Assembly: GCA_002353815.1 (NCBI GenBank)
Contig: DEKK01000006.1
Coordinates: 137,988-201,987 of the forward strand
Source of the DNA: Bifidobacteriaceae bacterium UBA2724
Lineage (GTDB): Bacteria; Actinomycetota; Actinomycetes; Actinomycetales; Bifidobacteriaceae
Length of the DNA: 64,000 nucleotides
Direction of reading: 5' to 3'
The translations under genes and the position numbers were made by a program. Below the pieces are notes generated by a model. That model saw nothing but the letters and a program-made list of their open reading frames with translations. It was not told the origin of the DNA and ran no database searches. Shown piece by piece: positions 36,001 to 43,700 of the stretch (the first letter of the stretch is position 1; each line of letters starts with the position of its first letter).

Positions 36001-39000
36001 GCGCGTGGCGTGAGCGTGTCCATGCCGCAGGCCGCAGGCGGCACCGGGGCCGTCGTGGACTCCGCCGCCCTCGACGCGTTCGCCAGCACGGTGACGGGAT
36101 CCGACGGCGTGCTCGCGACCACCGCGCGCTACGTGCTGCGCCAGCTCGGCGTCGAGGATCCGCAGCCCGTGGACGATCCCGACGACGATGACGCCCGCGT
36201 CATCGAGGCCGTCAGGACGGAGCTGGGGGCCGATTGGGCAGACCGGGTCGCCCCGCGCTTCGACGAACGCAAGGCAATCCTGCTCGACGACCGCTGGGCG
36301 TCGGCGCGCGAGGACCTTGCGCATGTCTATTACGAACGCGACGCGCGGCGCATGGAGCTCGACTACACGGGCGCCGGCGACGCCGTGGCCAGGCAGGCGC
36401 GGTGGTACGCCGGCCAGGCCCGTGGCCGCGGCGACGAGGGGCTTGCCCGGACCTTCGACCGGATCGCGCGGCAGGCGTGCGCCGACGTGTCGGAATCCGG
36501 CACGCGTCGCCGCTTCGACGGCGATGTCGCCGTGGTGACGGGCGTCTCCGAACGCTCCATCGCGGGCGAGGTCATGGCCGGCTTGCTCGCGGGCGGAGCC
36601 ACGGTCGTCGCCACGAGCCACAGCTTCCGCCCGGCGGTCATCGAATGGGCGAAGCGCACGTACCGCACCCATGCCACGGGCGCGGCGCAGCTCTGGCTTG
36701 TCCCGGCGAACCTCGCCAGCTATCGCGACGTCGACGCCCTCGTGGACTGGATCGGCTCGGAGCAGCGTGAGACGCACGGCGCCGACACCACGGTGGTGAA
36801 GCCTGCGCTGGAACCCGACATCCTGTTCCCGTTCGCCGCACCGCCCGTGCGCGGCACCCTCGCCGACTCCGGGCACCTGTTCGAATCCCAGGCGCGCCTC
36901 ATGCTGTGGAGCGTGGAACGCACCATCGCCGGACTGAGCCGCATCAACGCAGACCACGACGTGCAGCACAGGCTCCACGTGGTGCTGCCCGGTTCGCCCA
37001 ACCGCGGCGTGTTCGGCGGCGACGGAGCCTACGGCGAGGTCAAGAGCGCATTCGACGCGCTCGTCAACCGCGCCCGTCCCGAACGCGACTGGTCCGGCCG
37101 CGTGACTTTCGCCCATCCCAAGATCGGCTGGGTGAGGGGAACCGGTCTCATGGGCGGCAACGATTCGCTCGTCGCCGTCGTCGAGAAGCACGGCCTCACC
37201 ACCTACACCACCGATGAGATCGCCGACAGCCTGCTCGGACTCGCCACCGCGGAATCCCGCGCCAAGGCCGCGTCCGACGGCCCGCTCGACGTGGACCTCA
37301 CCGGCGGTCTGGGCAGCGAGCCGCTGGACATCCGCGCCCTGCGTGCGGAGGCCGAGGCCGATGCCAAGGCCGCGGCCGAGGCGGCGGCCTCCGAAGGCGA
37401 CGCGAATGCCAACGCCGCCCCGTCTGCGCTCATCGACGCCCTGCCCACGCCCGTCGTGCCGCGCCAGCCCGCGTCGGACCTCGCCCACTGGCACGGCGTC
37501 ACGGCGCGCCCCGAGGACGAAGTGGTCATCGTATCCATCGGCGAACTGGGCCCCTGGGGCTCGGGACGCACGCGTGCCGAGGCCGAACTCGGCATCCGGT
37601 CCGACGGCAGCGTGAAGCTCTCCGCGACCGGCGTGCTCGAACTGGCGTGGCAGATGGGGCTCCTTGCCTGGCATGACAGCCCCGAGGCCGGATGGTATGA
37701 CGCGGACGGCAAGCTCGTGCCCGAGGGGCAGATCGCGGAACGCTACCGCGACGAGGTCATCGCCCGCTCCGGAATCCGCGAATTCACCGCGAACCTCGGC
37801 AACACCTACGCCGACGGCTCCGAGGAACGCTCAGCCGAGATCTATCTCGACAACGACGTGACCTTCTCGGTCGATTCGCACGAGACCGCCGAGGAATACC
37901 TCGCCGAGGACGCCGCGCACACCCGAGTCTCGCAGGACGCCGAATCCGGGGAATGGCTCGTCACGCGCACCAAGGGCGCGCTGGCCTATGTGCCGCGCCG
38001 CGCCGTCATGACGCGCCGCGTGGGCGGCCAGATCCCCGACGGATTCGACCCCACGCGCTGGGGCATCCCCGCGTCCATGGTCGGCGAGGTCGACGCCATC
38101 GCCCTGTGGGAGATGGTTACGGCCGTCGACGCGTTCCTGTCCGCGGGATTCACGCCCGCCGAACTGCTTCGCTCCGTGCATCCAAGCCAGGTCGCCGACA
38201 CCCAGGGAACGGGCTTCGGCGGCATGGAGTCCATGCGCAAGCTCTACGTGGAACGCTACCTGTGCCACCAGGTGCCGAACGACATCCTGCAGGAAGCTCT
38301 GCCGAACGTGGTCGCCGCGCATGTGATGCAGTCGTACATCGGCGGTTACGGCACCATGGTGCAGCCTGTGTCTGCGTGCGCCACGGCTGCCGTCTCGGTC
38401 GAGGAAGGCTTCGACAAGATCAAGCTGGGCAAGGCGGACTTCGTGGTCGCCGGCGCCATCGACGACATCGGCCTGGAGTCCGTCAACGGCTTCGGTTCCA
38501 TGAACGCGACCGCGAACACACGGGAGATGCTCGACAAGGGCATCGCGCCGCGGTTCTTCTCGCGCGCCAACGACCGTCGCCGCGGCGGGTTCGTCGAGGC
38601 GCAGGGCGGCGGCACCGTGCTCATGACGCGCGGCGACATCGCACTGAGGCTCGGCCTGCCCGTGGCTGGGGTCGTCGGATACGTGCGGTCGTTCGCCGAC
38701 GGCGCGCACACGTCCGTCCCTGCGCCGGGGCTCGGGGCACTCGCGGCCGCGCAGGGCGGCAAGGATTCGCAGCTTGTGCGTGACCTCGCCGCGCTGGGCG
38801 TGGGGCCCGACGACATCGCCGTGGTGTCGAAGCACGACACGTCCACGAACGCCAACGACCCCAATGAATCCGAGCTGCACAACACCATCGCGCACGCCAT
38901 CGGGCGCACGGACGGTAAGCCGCTGTACGTCATCTCGCAGAAGAGCCTCACCGGCCATGCAAAGGGCGGCGCTTGCGTGTTCCAGATCAACGGTCTCACG

Positions 39001-39450
39001 CAGTTGTTCTCCAGCGGCGTGGTGCCCGCCAATGCGTCGCTCGACTGCGTCGATCCCAAGCTGGCGCGCGACGACCACATGGTGTGGCTGCGCGAGCCGC
39101 TGCATCTGGGCGACGGCACGCCGGTCAAGGCCGGACTCGCCACATCGCTGGGGTTCGGCCATGTCTCGGGATTCGTGGCCGTGGTGAACCCGGGTGCCTT
39201 CGAGGCGTCGGTCGCCGCCACCGCTGGCCGCGAGGCGCTGGAGGAATGGCGCGCCCGCGCCGATGCGCGTCTCGCCGCCGGCGCACGCCGCCGCGAGGAG
39301 GGCATGATCGGCCATGCCGCGCTGTATGAGCCGGTCGATGGCCGCCGCTTCCATGAGGATGCCCGCGGGTACGACGCGCACGAGGTCGAGAAGGCCATGC
39401 TGCTCGATCCTGCCGCGCGTCTCGGCGCCGACGGGTATTACGAGGCGTAG
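30097..39450 (+). CDS. fas: Type I multifunctional fatty acid synthase
   Basis: One chain of 3,117 residues carries the whole fatty acid cycle, as in corynebacteria and mycobacteria. Domains in order: acetyltransferase (GHSQG, Ser123); FMN enoyl reductase from about 400 (VMLAGMTPTTVDPEI, LVAGGGIGVPE); MaoC-type dehydratase at about 1220-1300 (SGDFNPIHTS, IVHGMW); malonyl/palmitoyl transferase (GHSLGEYDAL, Ser1451); an Ala/Pro linker; ACP with the phosphopantetheine Ser in TNGVSSRRNQ (1834/1835); ketoreductase from about 2140 (VVTGVSERSIAGEV); and ketosynthase (VSACATAAVS, Cys2761, with KSLTGHAKGG). No domain looks broken. The start at 30097 has AGAGAG upstream; an ATG at 30061 lacks a site. 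It follows the carboxylase genes and precedes acpS. Confidence 0.96.
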   Translation: MTSRFVDTLTTAPVVITFAGQSTPWTTALHQLAVQPSVMHTLHAVDDRARRRLAPVAAQLLAITGGDDDPFAHAKDAPVLGRDAAAQLSVPGIALAQLGAVLDARELGLDLTSIAPVAVLGHSQGVLAADIAAAVQSLSDPGEREDAVVTVLAIARLIGAAGARRARELGIGSEPGTSPMVALGGATRAQVDALISRIAAPRGPVTVGVKNSVTSYVVCGHPADLADLVRQAAKETAREKKMREAKARGGSVFDPTVDYLEVTVPFHSPMMAQAVEWVGQWAAECGIDAGYARRLAAQVLTDPVDWDAQVRGTLEATDARSLWFVDFGPGQTAAKLTTAIANGSGAGVVSLASAADRVTVIGGTTEPTRLADWGVYAPRVVRTADGRERVSTAFSRLTGKSPVMLAGMTPTTVDPEIVAAAANAGYWAELAGGGQVTERIFTEHMDRLDSLLDDGATVEFNSMFMDRYLWNLQFGSTRLVPKRRAAGSAIDGVVVSAGIPERDEAVELVRTLIADGIPYVAFKPGTVRQIEQVLAIADALAGADNDGVDNDGAIEKAGASATILMEVEGGSAGGHHSWESLDDLLTRTYAQIRERRNVVLVAGGGIGVPERAADYITGQWARVYGLPDMPLDGVLVGTAAMTAKEAHTSPQVKRLLVDTPGIAGEKDGDPFAPMGETWVASGASHGGMTSGLSHLHADIYQIDNAAARADRLAVEVEKHPEILDTRRDDIIEALNATSKPYFGDLATMSYQRWAQRFAELSYPWRDRTYADRFLHLLHRIEARVSEQDEGRIASVFADADAVLDAPEALKRLAEAYPQAARITVTPTDAAWFPTLCREYPKPMPFVPVLDADLLKWWARDQLWQSEDPRYPADSVQVIPGPVSVGGITTVDEPVAGILGRFEDACVERIGRGGAQDAFALRGGADDEERAIRTAPSLSWLGHVIDNPACGTASDDPDYTLERVADGEWDLHIHLDTYWDGVPGGDAMHAVRDIVYPLHIDASRPYLMPSISRDRLEPAMRALLESTAGVGNTAITGDAIDSMPAQVSDDDPQHPYGHVESGYTLSPTLFDDHAAVTAATLPAGLKPARGVADALVGPAWPAIYAAIGGIGDGGAHGMPVIEGMLNIVHLDHTIRLHADARRLAALAGQRIAVTAWAESPRPSASGTVITVHVLHAAADGSALAEQTERLAVRGRATGSDLPQDAPAFAGRADSILATPRRLMRRATVTAPSNMTAFARTSGDFNPIHTSLRAARLSGLDAPIVHGMWLSAAAQHVVEAADDKGNAWQIEDWTYTMYGMVRLGAAIDIAVERVGRVNGGWCAFEVTCKSGGELVSRATAVVRAPVSAYVYPGQGIQKKGMVLDERAKSPAARDVWERADAVTRDRLGFSILAIVRDNPTDIVAGGVHYHHPEGLLNLTQFTQVALATVAYAQTARLREAGAVVEGGYFAGHSLGEYDALSSYAGIIPLETELVLVFHRGSTMHHLIERDAQGRSNYRMGALRPNQFGVGDDGVKDYVAQVARESGEFLEIVNYNLAGAQYAVAGTVAGLNALKADANRRAREAGGKPAFMFIPGIDVPFHSSKLRRGVPEFRDKLDALLPQHIDYSRLEGRYIPNLVARPFEMTRDFARSILDTVPSTRIKEALDDPAVWDSYAADDQKLGRLLLTELLSWQFASPVRWIETQDLLFTPREKGGLGVTNYVEVGVGSSPTLANLGAKTLRMPRYAGNDVRVFNVGRDEARVYMTDSDPLVPDAESDSVATSVAAPAPAVATPAPAVAAAASPAPSAVPAPSAAPAPDIDFTAADAIETLLAYSGKIRVDQIAQDDTTDTVTNGVSSRRNQLLMDITSELGVPSVEGAAEAPVAKLRGLVTSAAPAYKAFGPVLGAAIRESLHTLFGSAGIKPAAIGQRVCDAWGLGGGWTSAVTAQILLGTRDGASARGGDLATLPTTAVGNAAEADALIDAAVQQVAQARGVSVSMPQAAGGTGAVVDSAALDAFASTVTGSDGVLATTARYVLRQLGVEDPQPVDDPDDDDARVIEAVRTELGADWADRVAPRFDERKAILLDDRWASAREDLAHVYYERDARRMELDYTGAGDAVARQARWYAGQARGRGDEGLARTFDRIARQACADVSESGTRRRFDGDVAVVTGVSERSIAGEVMAGLLAGGATVVATSHSFRPAVIEWAKRTYRTHATGAAQLWLVPANLASYRDVDALVDWIGSEQRETHGADTTVVKPALEPDILFPFAAPPVRGTLADSGHLFESQARLMLWSVERTIAGLSRINADHDVQHRLHVVLPGSPNRGVFGGDGAYGEVKSAFDALVNRARPERDWSGRVTFAHPKIGWVRGTGLMGGNDSLVAVVEKHGLTTYTTDEIADSLLGLATAESRAKAASDGPLDVDLTGGLGSEPLDIRALRAEAEADAKAAAEAAASEGDANANAAPSALIDALPTPVVPRQPASDLAHWHGVTARPEDEVVIVSIGELGPWGSGRTRAEAELGIRSDGSVKLSATGVLELAWQMGLLAWHDSPEAGWYDADGKLVPEGQIAERYRDEVIARSGIREFTANLGNTYADGSEERSAEIYLDNDVTFSVDSHETAEEYLAEDAAHTRVSQDAESGEWLVTRTKGALAYVPRRAVMTRRVGGQIPDGFDPTRWGIPASMVGEVDAIALWEMVTAVDAFLSAGFTPAELLRSVHPSQVADTQGTGFGGMESMRKLYVERYLCHQVPNDILQEALPNVVAAHVMQSYIGGYGTMVQPVSACATAAVSVEEGFDKIKLGKADFVVAGAIDDIGLESVNGFGSMNATANTREMLDKGIAPRFFSRANDRRRGGFVEAQGGGTVLMTRGDIALRLGLPVAGVVGYVRSFADGAHTSVPAPGLGALAAAQGGKDSQLVRDLAALGVGPDDIAVVSKHDTSTNANDPNESELHNTIAHAIGRTDGKPLYVISQKSLTGHAKGGACVFQINGLTQLFSSGVVPANASLDCVDPKLARDDHMVWLREPLHLGDGTPVKAGLATSLGFGHVSGFVAVVNPGAFEASVAATAGREALEEWRARADARLAAGARRREEGMIGHAALYEPVDGRRFHEDARGYDAHEVEKAMLLDPAARLGADGYYEA

Positions 39451-39484
39451 CAAGGTCTGACGGTCGTCTGACGTCCATCCGAGG

Positions 39485-39528
39485 AAGGGTCTCGCCGCCC
39501 AGTCGTTGGTACGGCGAGGCCCTTTTTG
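39485..39528 (+). terminator. Terminator after fas
   Basis: AAGGGTCTCGCCG pairs with CGGCGAGGCCCTT around a 14-base loop and is followed by TTTT. It lies about 35 bases after the fas stop, so acpS probably has its own promoter or depends on read-through. Confidence 0.85.
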
Positions 39529-39674
39529 TCTATCCAACGCCTTCCACTGCGCCTGGAGCGCCCTTCGCCGTGCGCCGGTCGATGCGGCGAACTCCGTCGG
39601 CGCCGGGTGTCGCGTCGGTGCTTGCGAGGCCCCATCCCCATGCGGCGCGGGATTCCTCGGGTAGTGTGGGATTC

Positions 39675-40112
39675 ATGGAATTCGATGACATGCCGTCATG
39701 TGTGGTCGGCGTGGGGCATGACGTGGTGGATCTGGTGTCGTTTGCCAGGCAGCTCGATGCGCCGGGCACCATGTTCGTCTCCCGTGCGTTCTCGCCGCTG
39801 GAGATGCGCCAGTGCCAGGTGAGGGCGGGGGAGTCGCGCGATGGCGTGGCCGTGCATCTCGCCGCGCGGTGGGCGGGCAAGGAGGCCGTGCTCAAGGCAT
39901 GGTGCGAGGCGCTGGGGGAGCGTCCGCTGCCGTATTCCGTCGATGATTTCCCGTGGGGCGGGGTCCAGATTCTGGAGGATTCCCGCCACAGGCCGCGCGT
40001 GGAGCTGGCGCCCGATGTCGAATCGCGGCTGCCGTTCCGCGTGCGGTGGCATATGAGCCTGAGCCACGATGGCGCCGTCGCCTCGGCGTTCGTGGTGGTC
40101 GAACGACGCTGA
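39675..40112 (+). CDS. acpS: Holo-[acyl-carrier-protein] synthase
   Basis: The 145-residue enzyme transfers 4'-phosphopantetheine from CoA to the ACP serine. The two family motifs are present: GHDVVDLVSF near residue 13 (Asp for magnesium) and ARWAGKEAVLKAW (Glu and Lys). The C-terminal strand MSLSHDGAVASAFVV closes the fold. The start at 39675 gives the correct N-terminus, although its ribosome site (GTGGGA) is close. Its place right after fas shows the substrate: the ACP domain of the synthase. Confidence 0.93.
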   Translation: MEFDDMPSCVVGVGHDVVDLVSFARQLDAPGTMFVSRAFSPLEMRQCQVRAGESRDGVAVHLAARWAGKEAVLKAWCEALGERPLPYSVDDFPWGGVQILEDSRHRPRVELAPDVESRLPFRVRWHMSLSHDGAVASAFVVVERR

Positions 40113-40719
40113 AACATTCGGACTTCGCTGCGGCATCGGCGTCGATGACGGCACGCGGCGTCGATGACGGCAACTGCGCTGGCACATTTGTATGCACTGG
40201 CATCATCCTTGACGGATGTATCCAGCCGCATGTTTTCAATGTTTCGTGGTGTGTTACGATGCCTAACAATGTGCTTTCTTGCAATGAAAAAACCTGATGT
40301 GTAACCTGAGAACAGATCGCTTCAGGGGACCGGTACCAACGCTAGAGGCCGGATGAGGAGCGATCGCACACGACGTCGCATGCGGGCGATGAGCCCGACG
40401 TGCGACTGTCCTGCACAAGCGAAAACAGGAAGAAAACGGGAACGCAGGTGCGCGCATGGGGCACGTCGCGGCGCGGGAGACTCGTCGCTTCGGATGCGCC
40501 GTGGGCACGCCACTCATTGCGGCTGCACCATTCATCGTGACAGCGCCATAATGGATGCACCTGGACAACGGGTGCATCTGGACGCAATGCGCATGGGACG
40601 CACGACATCGAAGTGCGCCACCGCGATTGCGACCCGTCGCCGCGGTGAGCGCGATGCGACGTCATGGTGCGACGTCATGGTGGCAGAAAGCGAGGAGACT
40701 CGCAGAAGGAGGGACGCCC
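40113..40719. other. 607-bp region between acpS and adnA, possible structured leader
   Basis: No gene of known type. It holds a 17-bp direct repeat with 19-bp period (40137-40172), a TTGACG at 40208, a long-range inverted repeat GATCGCTTCA / TGAGGAGCGATC (40316-40368), and two tandem copies of TGCGACGTCATGG (40655-40680). A six-codon open frame, MKKPDV, starts near 40284 but has no support. A long 5' leader for the helicase-nuclease genes is possible. Confidence 0.45.
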
Positions 40720-43700
40720 ATGACTGGGAATTCCGCACAGCCTGACGGGCAGGAGACATATTCGACCGTCATGGATTCCGGGGTGCCATCGGTCCCGGCG
40801 CCGGATGCCGGCGAGGAGAAAGCCCTCGCCGCAGTGGCGTCTCTCTATGCCGGCACGCTGCTCGGACCGGACCACAGGCCGACCCAGACGCTTTTCGTGA
40901 GCGGACCTCCTCGCAGCGGCAAGACCACGTTCGCGATTCATGCCTTGCTTGCGGCCTATGGCAACGCGCCAGATGGCTCTTCGGATGGCGACGTCGCCAT
41001 GGCGGAGCCCGTCATGCTGTCGTCGTCGCGTCTGGCGGCGCAAGACCTCAACCGTTATGCCATTGTTCGCGTGCAGGTCGGCAACAACCCGCGCATCGTC
41101 ACGACGATTTCGGCATTGGCGTTTTCCATTCTCACCGCCGGATATGTGTCGCACCTGCGCACCGGGTTCAAGCCTCCGCGTCTGCTCAACGGGGCGGAGC
41201 AGGATGCCCTTCTCGACGATGTGCTGCGGGTCCATCTCAAACATGCGCACGATGGCGATCTGTGCCCGACCTGTATGTTGCTGCTGCGGTATTTCGAGGC
41301 GCCCGATGCCGCGTCCGCCGTATCGGATGCCTCTGTGGCGCGAGGGGACGGGGACGCCGCGTCGTCCGTTACGGAAGCCAGGGGAGGCGATGCATCCGGA
41401 TCCACCACCGAGGATTTGTTCATCCGCAGTTTCGTGCCTGCCTTCACGGCCCAGCTGCGTGATTTCCTGGCGCGTGCGAACGAGGTCGGCGCGGATGCCT
41501 CCCACGAGGACGCGATATTCGACAGGCTCGACGACCTCGATATCGAAAGCGGCATGCGGTCCCGTCTCGCTCTCCAATGGAGACTCGCCTTCGCCTTGCG
41601 CCGCGAGTATGCGCAGAGGGTCTCGGAACGCTATCCCGATGAATACCGCGTGGATGCGTCGTTCCTGCTGTCCGCCGCAGCCCAGGAGGTCGATGACGAT
41701 CTGCAAGGGTGCATCGCGGCCATCCCGCGGGTCATCGTCATCGATGACGCCCAGGACATCACGTTCGCAGGCATGCGTCTTCTGCAAACCATGGAACGCA
41801 GGGCGGGGGCGCGTCTTGTTTTCGTCGGCAATGCCGACGAGGCGGTCCAGGTGTTCCGCGGGTCGTATCCCGATTTCCTCTATCTGAGGATGACGTCATC
41901 GCCGGATGCAGGATTCCGCGACGGGGCTGCCGGCGGTTTCATCGGCGACGATTTCGCTCGCCTTGATGCCGCGACCTCATCGCTGGGGGCGAGGTCCTGC
42001 ACGGCCGTGCAGACGCCCGAGGGGATGACCGCCGTGGCGCTGGACGAATCGAACGCGACATACCGCGACGTGGTCGTGTCCCGCGTGAGTCTGGGAATCG
42101 CCACCGACGAGGACAACATGCCTCCGATGACGGGCCGTCCGGGCAAGATGCCCCGGTTGGACGGCGCCACGGATGGTCCTGCCTCCGCCGTGTCGCAGAC
42201 CGGGGGAGAGGCCGAAGGTTCCCTCGGCCGCGTGAACGGAGGCATCGCCGGATACCTGTTCCATTCCGCCGCCGATGAAATGGATGCGGCGATTCGCCGC
42301 ATGAGCCGCATGCACCTCGAACGGAACACGAACGACCCTGCGCTGGGCAGGCCGGTGGAGTGGAACGACATGGCCGTCATCGCGCATGACAACGCCACCG
42401 TGCGCGCGTATGGCGAACGCATGCAGGCGCTCGGCATCCCGGTGCGGTACACCTCCGTGACGCATTCCTTCGCCGGCGATCCTGTGATCGAGGGACTTCT
42501 CGCATTGGTCGACCTGGCCCAGATGCGTCGTGGCACGTATCACTACGTCATCGATCCCATGTCGGATGATTCCCCGGACCGCCAGCGCGCCCGTCAGGTG
42601 CGCCGCGCGTTGCACGCCTTCGCATCGAGCCCATATGCCGATGTGGAGACGGGGAATCAGCTCGGAGGGGTTCCGTTGCGCCGTCCGCTGCGCATCGACG
42701 AGGTCCAGTCGGTCCTGGCGTCCATCCAGACGCTGGCGCAGACGGCGCTGGGCCATCCCGATGCCGTGTCGGCCGACATCCAGCCGTTGATCGAGGTCTG
42801 GGGGGGCGCTGACGCGCAGGGTTCGATGCACGATCTCGATGAGCTGTGCGCGCTGCTCGTCTGCGGAGTGCCGCAGGCAAGCCGACCGCAGGCGTCCGAA
42901 ACATCGGGCCACGGACGTTTCGCCGTGGCCCACGGAATTCTTGCAGCGATGACATCGATCGGCACCAGCCCCGACGTCACCCGCTTCTGCTCCCTGTTCG
43001 ACTTCATCGATCCCGTGTGCACGGCACTTGCGGAGCCCGACGCGACGGTGGATACGGTCCTGTGGGCCGCGTGGGACGCCTGCGCGGTCTCCGACGAATG
43101 GTCGAAGCTTGCTTTGCTCGGCTCGGTGGAATCCCATCGTGCCAACGACAGCCTCGATACCGCGATGCGCTTGTTCCGCTTCGCCCACGACGGCGATTTC
43201 CACAGTTTCGCCGAATTCGCGTCGCAGGTGCGCACGATGGACGTGGAGGCCGACTCCCTCGCCAAGACAGGGCCTGTGGTGGACGCCGTCACCCTCACGA
43301 CCCCCGCCGGCGCGGCGGGGCGATCGTGGCCCTACGTGTGGATCCCCGCCGTCCAGCAGGGCGTGTGGCCCAATCCCACGGTGCGCAATACGATGTTCGG
43401 CGGAGAGGACCTGACCGACATCATGATCCGTGGGTCGATTCGTTCCACCGGGCCGGGAGACGGCAATGCCCATGACGCACGCGTGTCATCGGTGCTTCAC
43501 TCCGAAGAGAAGAGCTTCCTTGTGGCGCTGACGCGCGGAAGCGAGTTCGTCACGGTCAGTTGCGTATGGGACGCCGATCACATTCCTTCCGTTTTCCTCA
43601 CGGAGTATCTGCATGAGCTGTTCCCCGTCTCCGACGATCCCGGCAAGGCACGGTTCCAGACGGCCAGGACGGTGGAGTCGCACGCCTCGCATCCGTCCGA

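Noticed and set aside
40284..40304. Six-codon leader peptide MKKPDV upstream of adnA
   Set aside because: No ribosome site and no attenuator-like hairpin directly after it. Too short to support.
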